Origin: Telluria antibiotica
Lineage (GTDB): Bacteria; Pseudomonadota; Gammaproteobacteria; Burkholderiales; Burkholderiaceae_D
Length of the DNA: 64,000 nt
Direction: 5' to 3'
NCBI RefSeq assembly: GCF_011682055.1
Contig: NZ_JAAQOM010000018.1
Coordinates: 62,001-126,000 of the forward strand
How positions within the stretch are numbered: position 1 is the first letter of the stretch; each line of letters starts with the position of its first letter. Made by a program: the position numbers and the translations under genes. Shown here piece after piece: positions 1-8,441 of the stretch. The notes beneath the pieces were generated by a model. The model ran no database searches. It was not told the DNA's origin and saw only the letters and a list, made by a program, of their open reading frames with translations.

Positions 1-317
1 CACAGGTTGGTCTTCTGCGACAGGCAGAATTTGCACTGGCGGCATTCCGGCGTGTACAACGGGATGACATGGTCATCCCTTTTCAGGCTCGTCACCCCTG
101 GGCCGACGTCGACGACGATGCCGGCGCCCTCATGACCCAGGATGGCGGGAAAGATACCTTCTGGATCGGCGCCGGACAGCGTGTACCAGTCGGTATGGCA
201 GATGCCGGTGGCCTTGAGTTCGACCAGCACCTCGCCGGCACGGGGCCCCTGCAGGTCGACGTCTTCGATGGTCAGTGGTGCGCCGGCCTGCCAGGCCACA
301 GCTGCTTTGGTTTTCAT
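1..317 (-). CDS. frmA: S-(hydroxymethyl)glutathione dehydrogenase / class III alcohol dehydrogenase, N-terminal part
   Basis: Zinc-dependent medium-chain dehydrogenase that oxidises S-hydroxymethylglutathione (the formaldehyde-glutathione adduct) in the cytoplasm. Only the first 105 residues are in the window; the gene runs off the left edge. The visible part begins MKTKAAVAWQAG, carries the catalytic-zinc segment GICHTDWYTLSG and GHEGAG, and ends in the structural-zinc cysteine cluster (CRQCKFC, with a fourth Cys at the edge). The glutathione-type class III motif (SGADPEG) separates it from ordinary alcohol dehydrogenases. The ATG has AGGAA 8 nt upstream. It is divergent from a GlxA-like regulator, which may control it (inference). 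Confidence 0.9.
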   Translation of the reverse strand, partial: MKTKAAVAWQAGAPLTIEDVDLQGPRAGEVLVELKATGICHTDWYTLSGADPEGIFPAILGHEGAGIVVDVGPGVTSLKRDDHVIPLYTPECRQCKFCLSQKTNL

Positions 318-458
318 GCGTAGCGTTCCTAAAAGAGTCAAGAATGAAGACACGCATTGTGCGCGGCACTGGCAGCCGACGTGCCGGCGCGACCACACGA
401 TGGCAGGATGTGGTGCAATAATGGCGGAATTTTGTCCAGCGATCCGGCCGCAACCACC

Positions 459-1487
459 ATGCACTCAACAAGCGCCCCTTCCCCCAGGACCGTCGACATC
501 GTCGTCTACGCGGGCTTCAAGGCCATGGAGGCCGTGGGACCGATGTCGGTCTTCGAGTATGCCAACGTGCACCTGCGCCGCCGTGGCCAGCCACCCGGCT
601 ACGACGTACGCATCGCGTCCGACCGTATCGGTATCGTTCCTTCGGATACCCTGATGTCCCTGCAGGCCACCAAGGTCCTGAGCAGCCTGGCACTGCCCGA
701 CATTGCCGTCATCGTGGGTGCGAGGGACATCGAGCGGGCACTGGCCGCAGGGCCTGCCATCGTCGAGTGGATCGCCGATGCGGCAACGCGTATCGAGCGA
801 CTGGCGGCATTGTGCTCCGGCGCTTTCTTCCTTGCCGCGGCCGGAGTACTGGACGGTCGGCGCGCGACCACCCACTGGAGCGTCGCGCGGCAGTTGCAGG
901 CCGATTTCCCCGCCGTATCGGTGGATGCGGACGCCATCTTCGTCAAGGCAGACAACCTGTGGACCTCGGCAGGTGTTACGGCAGGTATCGACCTCGCGCT
1001 CGCGCTGGTCGAGGAAGACTTCGGCCGCGAACTGGCGCTCGACGTGGCGACGGACATGGTGGTCTACCTGAAACGCCCCGGCGGCCAGTCTCAGTTCAGC
1101 ACGCATTTGCTGAGCGACCGCACGACACGCCCATCGATCCGCGACATCCAGAAATGGATTCTGGCGAACCTGCAGGTACGCACGTCGGTCGCACAGCTCG
1201 CCAGCCAGGCGATGATGAGCGAGCGTCACTTTGCCCGCGTGTTTCTGCAGGAAGTCGGCATGAGCGTACAGGAGTTCATCGAAGCCTGCCGCTTCGAGCG
1301 CGCGACGCAGCTGTTGGCAGACGTGCGCATGCCTCTGAAAACCGTGGCGGCGCACGCCGGGTTCAGCGCTGAAGCGCACATGCGCAGGGTATTCCAGAAA
1401 AAACTCGACATTACGCCGCGCGTTTACCGGGAGCGCTTTGCGACGACCGGGGTCGCGGCCGGTGCAGCAGAAAGCAGGGACATTTGA
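459..1487 (+). CDS. GlxA-family AraC-type transcriptional regulator
   Basis: About 342 residues. Residues 10-190 form a DJ-1/PfpI-like (class I amidotransferase-like) domain with a Cys near residue 119 in the nucleophile-elbow position (ALCSGAF) and an ATTHW motif. Residues 230-335 form an AraC-type double helix-turn-helix ending in the typical GFSAEAHMRRVFQKKL segment. Family members (GlxA, CdhR) activate catabolic operons for small nitrogenous or C1-related compounds. An in-frame upstream extension to 357 exists, but ATG 459 starts where the conserved domain begins. It is divergent from the formaldehyde dehydrogenase gene, 141 bp away, the usual placement of a local regulator. Ligand unknown. 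Confidence 0.85.
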   Translation: MHSTSAPSPRTVDIVVYAGFKAMEAVGPMSVFEYANVHLRRRGQPPGYDVRIASDRIGIVPSDTLMSLQATKVLSSLALPDIAVIVGARDIERALAAGPAIVEWIADAATRIERLAALCSGAFFLAAAGVLDGRRATTHWSVARQLQADFPAVSVDADAIFVKADNLWTSAGVTAGIDLALALVEEDFGRELALDVATDMVVYLKRPGGQSQFSTHLLSDRTTRPSIRDIQKWILANLQVRTSVAQLASQAMMSERHFARVFLQEVGMSVQEFIEACRFERATQLLADVRMPLKTVAAHAGFSAEAHMRRVFQKKLDITPRVYRERFATTGVAAGAAESRDI

Positions 1488-1495
1488 TTCGAGAA

Positions 1496-1515
1496 CGTCT
1501 CGACGTGTCGAGACG
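1496..1515. terminator. 20-bp palindrome between convergent genes
   Basis: Perfect inverted repeat with 9-bp arms (CGTCTCGAC and its complement GTCGAGACG) around a 2-nt centre. It lies 8 bp after the GlxA-type regulator and before the stop of the convergent GGDEF/EAL gene. There is no T-run, so it is at best a weak or Rho-assisted terminator; a protein-binding palindrome is the alternative. The 10-mer TTTGATTCGA occurs on both sides of it. Confidence 0.4.
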
Positions 1516-1600
1516 ACTCGGGTCACGAAGGCTTGCCGCCGTTTGATTCGAAACGCACCAAGGGGCCCGCCTGCAATGCCATGGCGCGCTCAGGCATGCC

Positions 1601-3709
1601 CTACCCGACGGCACTGTAGAGGTGTTCGAACTCGGCGATCGGCAGCGGCCGCCCCAGCAGATAGCCCTGCATCGACGAGCACCCTCCATGGATCAGAAAA
1701 CTCCGCTGCGCTTCGTGTTCGACGCCCTCGGCCACGATGTCGAGCTTGAGCTTGCGCGCCAGTGCGATAATGGCTTCCACGATGGGCGCCGACTCGGGAT
1801 CGGTCCCGACATCGCGCACGAATGAGCGGTCGATCTTGAGTGCGGCCAGTGGAAAGGTCTTCAGATAGGCCAGCGAGGAGTAACCGGTCCCGAAGTCGTC
1901 GAGCGAGAAACAGATACCCTGCGAGCGAAGAGCGTGCATACGCTCGGTAATCTCCAGCCGGTCTTCGGCGAACACGCTTTCCGTCAATTCCAGGCATAGT
2001 CGCTCAGCGGATGCGCCCGTGCGGTCCAGGATCTCCGCGACCGCTGCGGGAAAAGCCCGATCGCGCATCTGATGTACGCTGACGTTGACCGACAGCTTGA
2101 CATGTCGCAGCGTCGGGTCCGAGCGCCAGCGAGCCAGCGCGCGGCAGCTCTCCTTAAGCACGTATTCGCCGAGAGGGAGTATGAGCCCCGATTCTTCTGC
2201 GAATCCGATAAAATGGTCGGGTCCGATGATGTCGTCCTCGTCGCGCTGCCAGCGCACCAGTACCTCGGCACCGACCAGCCGCCCGTGGCGATTGAATTGT
2301 GGCTGGCAGAACAGGCGGAATTGGCCCAGCGACAAACCGTCGCGCATCGCGGCCTCGAAGGCAGCGCGGCGATCCGCCGCATCCTGCATGCTGGGATCGA
2401 AGAAACACGCATGATTGCGCCCTGCCGCCTTCGCGCGGTACATCGCCAGGTCGGCTTGCTTGAGCAAGGTTTCGCTATTGCTGCCTTTGCCGTCGAACAG
2501 CGTAACGCCGATGCTGGCCGAACTCTTGAATAAAAGCGATCCAAGCTGGTAAGGTTGTCCCAGGACCGACAGGATCTTTACGACCACCCGGTCGGCCTCG
2601 GCGGCGGCGTCGCTCGCGGATGCACCAAGGCCCTCCAGGACGACGACGAACTCATCACCGCCGAGCCGGGCCAGCTGGTCGCTGTCGCGTACGGTGGTGC
2701 GTAGCCGCTGGGCCACCTGGCGTAGCAACATATCGCCCAGGTCATGTCCCATCGTGTCGTTCAGCAGCTTGAAATTGTCCAGGTCGAGATAGAGCAGCGC
2801 GCTGCAATGGCCCGAACGCCTGCTGCGCGCCAATGCATGTTCCAGTTCTTCGATCAGGAAACGGCGGTTGGGCAGACCCGTCAGGTGATCGAAGTACGCC
2901 AGTTCATGGATGCGCCGTTCGGTGCGCTTGCGTTCGGTGAGATCGGTGTTCACGCCGGAGATGCGCACCGCCGTGCCGGCGTCGTCGCGCAGGACGAAGC
3001 CGCGCGAGAGGACTGACACGTAGTGCCCGTCCTGGTGGCGCAGCCGGAACTCGAGGCTGAAACTCTCGCGCGGGCTGGGTAGCAGCTCTGCAAGGTAATC
3101 CGTGATCATTGCGTCGTCGTCGGGATGCAGGAGGCGCCGCCATGCGCCGGAATCCTCGATGCCTTCCCCGCTGGCATAGCCCAGCATGTTCCACCAGCGC
3201 TCGGAGTAGTACACGTCGCCCGTGATCAAGTCCCAGTCCCAAGGCGCATCCGTAGATCCCTTCAGCACGAGCCGCAACCGCTCTTCCGATTTTTGCAAGG
3301 ATTGCTGGGCAACTTTCAGCGCCGTGCAATCGGTGAAGCAGACGACGACCTGCTGAAGTTGACCTGCGTCGCCGTATTCGGGGTAGGCATTACACAGCAG
3401 CCAGCGCGTCGGACCGTTACCGGCAATGCCTGAGACCTGACCGGAAAGTTTTTTGCCTGTGCTCAGGACTATATTCGCAGGAAACTCTTCGCGTGGCCGG
3501 GGCGTGCCATCTTCACGTAGTACGGTCCAGGCTCCTCCACTGGGATCAATGCCGAGCAGTTCGCCTTCGCTCTGCCCTAGAAGTTCTTGCGCAAGGCGAT
3601 TGACAGAGACGATACGACCGTCCGCGGCATGCACGACGACGCCCGCCGGCAAATGATCGTGCAGTGCGTCCAGACGGCGCAAAATGTCCGCTGAGGAGGT
3701 GGAATCCAT
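1601..3709 (-). CDS. PAS-PAS-GGDEF-EAL cyclic-di-GMP signalling protein
   Basis: Soluble 702-residue protein with two N-terminal PAS sensor domains (about 10-125 and 140-260, the second ending in a PAC-like segment), a GGDEF domain (about 265-430) and an EAL domain (about 445-695). The cyclase signature RLGGDEF is intact at 350-354, and the product-inhibition site RxxD (341-344) sits the canonical five residues upstream. The EAL signature reads EVL (482-484), while other phosphodiesterase motifs (ELTES, DDFGTGYSSL near 604, the DxxxEGVE region) are present. It may therefore be bifunctional or biased to cyclase activity. No membrane segment. Monocistronic, converging on the GlxA-type regulator. 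Confidence 0.9.
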   Translation of the reverse strand: MDSTSSADILRRLDALHDHLPAGVVVHAADGRIVSVNRLAQELLGQSEGELLGIDPSGGAWTVLREDGTPRPREEFPANIVLSTGKKLSGQVSGIAGNGPTRWLLCNAYPEYGDAGQLQQVVVCFTDCTALKVAQQSLQKSEERLRLVLKGSTDAPWDWDLITGDVYYSERWWNMLGYASGEGIEDSGAWRRLLHPDDDAMITDYLAELLPSPRESFSLEFRLRHQDGHYVSVLSRGFVLRDDAGTAVRISGVNTDLTERKRTERRIHELAYFDHLTGLPNRRFLIEELEHALARSRRSGHCSALLYLDLDNFKLLNDTMGHDLGDMLLRQVAQRLRTTVRDSDQLARLGGDEFVVVLEGLGASASDAAAEADRVVVKILSVLGQPYQLGSLLFKSSASIGVTLFDGKGSNSETLLKQADLAMYRAKAAGRNHACFFDPSMQDAADRRAAFEAAMRDGLSLGQFRLFCQPQFNRHGRLVGAEVLVRWQRDEDDIIGPDHFIGFAEESGLILPLGEYVLKESCRALARWRSDPTLRHVKLSVNVSVHQMRDRAFPAAVAEILDRTGASAERLCLELTESVFAEDRLEITERMHALRSQGICFSLDDFGTGYSSLAYLKTFPLAALKIDRSFVRDVGTDPESAPIVEAIIALARKLKLDIVAEGVEHEAQRSFLIHGGCSSMQGYLLGRPLPIAEFEHLYSAVG

Positions 3710-3859
3710 GTCGATTGGGACTCAACAAATGGAATAAAGCAGGAGTGTAAATACTAGCAGTTTTACCGTCCGAAAGAGGTTTCACCGACATCCGTTTCGG
3801 ACGTACTTCGCGGTTCGTTGGATGCGCCGGGCCCATGCGACAGAGCCGACATCCTGGGC

Positions 3860-4780
3860 CTAGCCGAAATCCGAGTCGAGCCTGCCCGCCTGCCCGAGTT
3901 CGATCAGGCGATCCACCACGTGACGCACTTTGGGACGTAAATGGACGGCACGCGGCCATACCGCATGCACGTCGATCCGGTGCCGCGTGCACTCCTCCAG
4001 CACCACGGCGAGGTGTCCGTCTTCGATATGCCGGCGGAACAATGCTTCCGGCATCTGGCACAAGCCGAAGCCGGCCAGCGTCGCCTCGACCATCGCATCG
4101 GCATCGCCGATCTGGTAAGTCGCCGGCGGCATGAAGCGGGTTGCGGCGCCGTCCTCGTCGACGTGCCACGATAGCGGCTGTCCGCGCCTGTGTCCGACAA
4201 TGCAGCGATGCGCCGCAACGTCATCCAGGCGCCGCGGCGTCCCGAACCGCGCCAGGTAGCCGGGCGTCGCGCAGATCACCCAACGGTGGCTGGTCAGCTT
4301 GCGCGCGATGATGTCGCTGGAATCCTCGATCGGGCCGAATCGGATGGCCAGGTCGACACCTTCCTCGATGAGGTCGATTACACGGTCCGTGAAGGTCAAG
4401 GTCAGTTCCAGGGCCGGGTAGCGCTCGGCGATGTCGAGCAATACCGGCAGGACGACACGGCGCCCGAACGCAGCCGGCATGTCCACCCGCAGGCGACCGG
4501 CCGGTTCCGCGAGCCGCGTGCCGAGGTTGCTCTCCGCTTCGCCAATCTCGTCCAGTGCCGCGGCGCACACCGCGTAATAGGCCTGCCCATCCGTGGTGAG
4601 GCTCAGGCGTCGGGTCGTCCGATAGAACAGTTTGACGCCGAGCCGTTCCTCCATGCGGGCGATCGCCTTGCCGACCGCAGACTTCGATATCCCGAGCAAT
4701 TCTCCCGCCTCGGTAAAGCTGGCCGAGCGCGCCACTGCGACGAATGTCGCGATGCCGCTCAGCGATTCCGCAGTCACCAT
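3860..4780 (-). CDS. LysR-family transcriptional regulator
   Basis: 306 residues with the N-terminal LysR winged helix-turn-helix (about 1-62, GELLGISKSAVGKAIARMEERLG) followed by a substrate-binding-like effector domain. The sequence resembles the large CrgA/DsdC-like group of proteobacterial LysR proteins. An AGGGA precedes the ATG. It is divergent from the SDR-tautomerase-monooxygenase operon with a 116-bp gap, so it probably controls that operon and itself; this is inferred from position only. Confidence 0.88.
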   Translation of the reverse strand: MVTAESLSGIATFVAVARSASFTEAGELLGISKSAVGKAIARMEERLGVKLFYRTTRRLSLTTDGQAYYAVCAAALDEIGEAESNLGTRLAEPAGRLRVDMPAAFGRRVVLPVLLDIAERYPALELTLTFTDRVIDLIEEGVDLAIRFGPIEDSSDIIARKLTSHRWVICATPGYLARFGTPRRLDDVAAHRCIVGHRRGQPLSWHVDEDGAATRFMPPATYQIGDADAMVEATLAGFGLCQMPEALFRRHIEDGHLAVVLEECTRHRIDVHAVWPRAVHLRPKVRHVVDRLIELGQAGRLDSDFG

Positions 4781-4896
4781 ATGTCCCTATGAAAAGCAGG
4801 ATTGTAGACAAATAGTAGACAGAGTGGTGCATTCAAGACTGTTTATTGTGGTGTAGCGCTACCTTAAGCTGTGGTCTTTCACCGTTGGAGAGCACC

Positions 4897-5601
4897 ATGA
4901 AACATACCGAACAACAACGTACCGTCCTGTTACTGGGGGCATCGCGCGGCATTGGCCTCGGCCTCGTTACCGAATACCTTGCACGTGGATGGCGCGTCAT
5001 CGCGACCCAGCGGAGCCTGACCGTAGCGCCCGCACTGTGCGAACTCGCGGCCGATGCCGATGGGGCGCTGACCATCCTGAGCGCGGACATCGACCGTCCG
5101 GACGATATCGCCGCGCTCGCGCGCCGCCTGGAAGGCATCACGCTGGATCTGTTGTTCGTCGTGGCCGGTGTCAGCGACGACCCGAACCAGACCATCGGTC
5201 AGATTTCCACCGACGAATTCACCCGCGTCATGGTCACCAACGCGCTCAGCCCGTTGCGCGCCATCGAACGGCTGGCGGAACATGTGCGCGCCGATGGCTC
5301 GATCGCGGTCATGAGTTCTGCCCTGGGCAGCGTCGCAGGCAACACCACGGGTGGCTACGAGGCCTACCGCGCCAGCAAGGCCGCATTGAACATGCTGATG
5401 CGCAGCTACGCGGCACGGGCCGGCGGAAACCGTTCGCTGCTGGCGCTGATGCCGGGCTGGGTCAAGACCGACATGGGCGGGCCGGACGCACCGGTCGAAG
5501 TGAAGGACAGTACCGCCGGTCTTGCCGACACCATCGAGAAACACGCGGGCCAGCCCGGACTCGTGTTCGTCGATTACCAGGACAATCAGATCGCCTGGTG
5601 A
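4897..5601 (+). CDS. Short-chain dehydrogenase/reductase (CsgA/C-factor-like)
   Basis: 234-residue SDR with the Rossmann signature GASRGIG (14-20), a catalytic Ser near 141 and the YxxxK pair (Y157, K161). The short length and the segment GRVTGSIGNN-like region place it in the CsgA-like/SniffER subgroup of NAD(P)-dependent oxidoreductases, whose substrates are mostly unknown. ATG 4897 has GGAG 6 nt upstream; an in-frame TTG at 4846 is less likely. First gene of a three-gene operon with the tautomerase and the ABM monooxygenase, opposite a LysR gene. Confidence 0.85.
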   Translation: MKHTEQQRTVLLLGASRGIGLGLVTEYLARGWRVIATQRSLTVAPALCELAADADGALTILSADIDRPDDIAALARRLEGITLDLLFVVAGVSDDPNQTIGQISTDEFTRVMVTNALSPLRAIERLAEHVRADGSIAVMSSALGSVAGNTTGGYEAYRASKAALNMLMRSYAARAGGNRSLLALMPGWVKTDMGGPDAPVEVKDSTAGLADTIEKHAGQPGLVFVDYQDNQIAW

Positions 5602-5639
5602 CACCATCATTTTTTCAACCTCTTCAAAGGATAGACACC

Positions 5640-5819
5640 ATGCCAGTCGTTCGCGTTACCTGGTTTGAAGGCAAGGAAGCCAGGGAAAAGGAAGCCGTTG
5701 CCAAGGACATCACCGACAGCATCGTCACGCATACCGGCACCGATGCCAAATACATCTACATCATTTTCGAAGACGTGAAACCATCGGATTGGGCCGGTGC
5801 CGGCAAGCTGTATGGTTGA
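5640..5819 (+). CDS. 4-oxalocrotonate tautomerase-like small enzyme
   Basis: 59 residues starting Met-Pro-Val, so Met removal exposes the N-terminal proline that acts as general base in tautomerases. Members form hexamers and interconvert keto and enol forms of 2-oxo acids. The rest of the chain fits the beta-alpha-beta fold (EKEAVAKDITDSIV, then IYIIFEDV). AAGGA precedes the ATG. It sits 38 bp after the SDR gene and its stop overlaps the next start. It lacks the Arg at position 11 of classical 4-oxalocrotonate tautomerase, so the substrate may differ. Confidence 0.8.
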   Translation: MPVVRVTWFEGKEAREKEAVAKDITDSIVTHTGTDAKYIYIIFEDVKPSDWAGAGKLYG

Positions 5820-6168
5820 CGACCTGTACTGGATTTTCACGCTGAAGGTCGAGCCGGGAAAATTCGGGGAGTTTCGCGCGCTGGTGGCCGATATCGTTGC
5901 CGCGAGCCGGGAGGAATCCGGTACCCTCGCCTACCAGTACAGCGTCAACGCAGACGAGACGGTAGTCCACATCTACGAGCGCTATCGTGACTCCGCCGCC
6001 TTCGTCGCCCATGTCGAACAGACCTTCAGCCGCTTCGCCGAGCGCTTCCTGAAGCTGGTCACGGTATCGTCCCTCATCGCCTATGGGGCCCCGGATGCGG
6101 CTGCCCGCAAGGCACTGGATGGCTTCAACGCGACATATATGACATTGTTCGACGGTTTCGCCCGCTGA
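5812..6168 (+). CDS. ABM-family (antibiotic biosynthesis monooxygenase/quinol monooxygenase-like) protein
   Basis: 118 residues of the dimeric alpha+beta-barrel ABM fold: a first strand LYWIFTLKVEPGKF, the segment SREESGTLAYQYSV typical of the family, and the YERYRDSAAFVAHV helix. Relatives include the quinol monooxygenase YgiN and heme-degrading or polyketide-oxidising enzymes, which use no cofactor. The start at 5812 overlaps the tautomerase stop by 8 nt, so the two are translationally coupled. With the SDR and tautomerase it suggests a small quinone or enone detoxification operon (inference). Confidence 0.75.
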   Translation: MVDDLYWIFTLKVEPGKFGEFRALVADIVAASREESGTLAYQYSVNADETVVHIYERYRDSAAFVAHVEQTFSRFAERFLKLVTVSSLIAYGAPDAAARKALDGFNATYMTLFDGFAR

Positions 6169-6268
6169 AGCATGCAGCGGGGCGCCCCCTTGCGGAAGTG
6201 CCTGCCCGGCCACGCGTCCGGCGGGCTTTCGCATCCACGCCGGCGTGCGCGCGACGGCGGCGTCCCCT

Positions 6269-6281
6269 GCAACAAAACGCA
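6269..6281 (+). promoter_or_regulatory. 13-mer GCAACAAAACGCA shared with the gluP-like promoter
   Basis: GCAACAAAACGCA lies about 140 bp upstream of the binding-protein/two-component operon. The same 13-mer occurs inverted at 9997-10009 upstream of the sugar transporter. Matching copies at the two promoters flanking a two-component system suggest a binding site for its response regulator (inference). Confidence 0.4.
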
Positions 6282-6311
6282 ATAATCGGCAATATAACTT
6301 TGCACGCTTTT

Positions 6312-6327
6312 GTTCCTTAGAAGGAAC
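6312..6327. promoter_or_regulatory. Palindrome GTTCCTT-AG-AAGGAAC
   Basis: Perfect 16-bp inverted repeat with 7-bp arms, 97 bp upstream of the proposed start of the binding-protein gene. It is probably an operator in the promoter region of the sensor operon; the binding protein is unknown. Confidence 0.4.
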
Positions 6328-6423
6328 TTTCAACGGATCATGCCGGCCAATATCGGCTATAGTTACGCCAACCTGTGCGGCGTCCGCCGCATCAGCGCTC
6401 TTCGACCGACATCATTGTTTCGC

Positions 6424-7731
6424 ATGCTCAACGCCTGTCGCACCCGTTACGGGACGCCTGATATCCGGCGGCGCACCGTCGCGCGGTCGCAATGCTGGCG
6501 CGCACTCGCGGCTGCGGTCATGGCCGTCGCGACGGCCGCGCAAGCACAGGACATGCGTGTCCTGCACTGGTGGACATCCAACAGCGAACGCATGGCATCC
6601 GGCACGATCGCGGCCGCGGCGCGGCGCGCGGGCATCGGCTGGATCGACGAAGATGCCAGCGATGGCGTCGGGGCCGCCATCGTCCTGCGCAGCCGTCTCC
6701 TCGCCCATGACATGCCCGACGTGGCCCAGGCGAACAGCCTGGCGTCGTTGAACTGGGCACGGCTCGGGCTCGTGCGCGACCTCGACCGCACCGCCGACGC
6801 GAACGACTGGGAACGGCGGCTCTTGCCGGCCGTGTACCGGCTGATCCGGCCTGCAGGCCAGGTCACCTCGGCACCGCTTGGCGTGCACCGGATGAACACG
6901 CTGCTGTACAACCGCCAGGTGTTCGCCCGGCTCGGCCTCGCGCCGCCCCGCACATGGGCGGACTTCGAACGGATCGCGCCCCTGCTCAGGCGCGCGGGTA
7001 TCGTACCGCTCGCGCAAAGCAGCGAATCGTGGCAGGTCTCGGTCCTGTTCGAGAACGTGCTGCTGGCGGACGGGGGCGTGGCGCTGCACAAGCGCCTGTT
7101 CACCGATGACGACGCACAGGCCTTTTCCGAACCCGCATTTGCGCAAGCGCTGCTGCACCTGCGCCGCCTGAAGCGCTGGATGGGCACGACGGTGCCCGAA
7201 GCGCATTGGAGCGACATCGCGCGCGAGGTCAACAGCGGCACCGCGGCGATGCTGGTGGGCGGCGACTGGTTCAAGGGCGAACTGCTGGCCTTCGGCGCGC
7301 AGGTCGACCGCACGATCGGCTGCAGCCCGGCCCCCGGCACGGCGTCGATTCATTTGTACGACCTCGACACCCTGGTCATGCTGCACTCGGATCGCGTACC
7401 ACGCGCGGCCCAGGAAAAGATCGCGCGGATCGCCGTCGACCCGGCACTGCAGGAACGCTACAACCGCATCAAGGGATCGGCCACGGTGCTGCGTGACGCC
7501 GACCCCGCACTGATGGACAGCTGCGCGCGCGCCTCCTGGACCATGCTGGCCGATCCGGCCGCCACGCTCGTACCGAGCATCGCCATCGGGATGATCGGCG
7601 ACGATGTCATGCGCGACGCGCTGGCCAGCGAACTGTATCGGTTCTTCATGGACGACAGCGTTACCGTCCAGGACACCCAGCGCCGGCTGGCAGCCGTCAG
7701 CCGTGCCTTCTCACACAGCCAGAACCCATGA
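6424..7731 (+). CDS. Periplasmic extracellular solute-binding protein (sugar ABC type) coupled to a two-component system
   Basis: About 435 residues. An N-terminal export signal (hydrophobic run ALAAAVMAVATAAQAQ, likely cleavage near residue 40) is followed by a family 1 solute-binding protein: VLHWWTSNSERMA, then PLGVHRMNTLLYN, a typical glucose/mannose-binding-protein stretch. No ABC permease or ATPase gene accompanies it. Its stop overlaps the response-regulator ATG (ATGA), followed by the kinase, so its likely job is to present a sugar to the kinase's periplasmic domain rather than to feed a transporter. The start is uncertain: upstream in-frame codons reach 6310, but 6424 gives a normal signal peptide with a twin-Arg-poor n-region. 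Confidence 0.75.
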   Translation: MLNACRTRYGTPDIRRRTVARSQCWRALAAAVMAVATAAQAQDMRVLHWWTSNSERMASGTIAAAARRAGIGWIDEDASDGVGAAIVLRSRLLAHDMPDVAQANSLASLNWARLGLVRDLDRTADANDWERRLLPAVYRLIRPAGQVTSAPLGVHRMNTLLYNRQVFARLGLAPPRTWADFERIAPLLRRAGIVPLAQSSESWQVSVLFENVLLADGGVALHKRLFTDDDAQAFSEPAFAQALLHLRRLKRWMGTTVPEAHWSDIAREVNSGTAAMLVGGDWFKGELLAFGAQVDRTIGCSPAPGTASIHLYDLDTLVMLHSDRVPRAAQEKIARIAVDPALQERYNRIKGSATVLRDADPALMDSCARASWTMLADPAATLVPSIAIGMIGDDVMRDALASELYRFFMDDSVTVQDTQRRLAAVSRAFSHSQNP

Positions 7732-8441
7732 CACGCAAGATTCTCATCGTCGACGACGACCAGAAAATCCGCCAGCTGCTCAAGACCTACCTCGAGAAGC
7801 ACCAGTACGAGATCGTCCTGGCGCATGACGGCGACAGCTTTCGCAGCGAGTTCGAACGCAACCTGGCGAGCCTGTCGCTCGTCATCCTGGATGTGATGCT
7901 GCCCGACACGGACGGCTTTGCCCTGTGCAGCCTGGTGCGCCAGCGTGCGAATGTCCCGATCATCATGCTGACCGCCAGCGCTGGCGAGACCGACCGCGTC
8001 GTCGGCCTCGAGCTAGGCGCGGACGACTATATGGCCAAGCCATGCAGTCCGCGCGAGCTTCTGGCACGGATCAAGGCGATCCACCGCCGCGCCGGGATCG
8101 ATACCGTGAGCACGCCGCGCATCTATCGCTTCGCCGGATATACGATGGACGTGATCGAACGCACCCTGCGCGATGCGAGCGGCACGCTGGTCCCGCTCAC
8201 CGGGCTCGACTTCCAGCTTTTGAAGTTCTTCGCCGAGCGTCCCGGGGTCGTGTTCGACCGCGGCCAGCTGCACGAGACGACGCGTGGACGCGATGCCGGG
8301 CCGTTCGACCGGTCGCTGGATGTCCAGATCAGCCGACTGCGGACACGGCTGAACGACGACAACCGGTCCACGCCACTGATCAAGACCGTGCGCGGCGTCG
8401 GCTATGTGTTCGCGGCCGACGTGACCAACACCGATGCGTGA
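7728..8441 (+). CDS. OmpR/PhoB-family response regulator
   Basis: 237 residues. Receiver domain 1-118 with the acidic pair D9/D10, phosphoacceptor D55 (VILDVMLPD), T82 and K104; C-terminal winged-helix DNA-binding domain about 132-232 (ending LIKTVRGVGYVF). It overlaps the binding-protein gene by 4 nt and the kinase gene by 8 nt, so the three proteins are made in step. It resembles regulators of glucose uptake such as GltR. Likely targets are its own operon and the downstream gluP-TBDR-GH3-esterase operon, which share a 13-mer upstream. Confidence 0.92.
   Translation: MTRKILIVDDDQKIRQLLKTYLEKHQYEIVLAHDGDSFRSEFERNLASLSLVILDVMLPDTDGFALCSLVRQRANVPIIMLTASAGETDRVVGLELGADDYMAKPCSPRELLARIKAIHRRAGIDTVSTPRIYRFAGYTMDVIERTLRDASGTLVPLTGLDFQLLKFFAERPGVVFDRGQLHETTRGRDAGPFDRSLDVQISRLRTRLNDDNRSTPLIKTVRGVGYVFAADVTNTDA

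Noticed and set aside
465..1526. Minus-strand frame overlapping the GlxA-type regulator
   Set aside because: The regulator has both of its domains intact on the plus strand, and the opposite frame has none.
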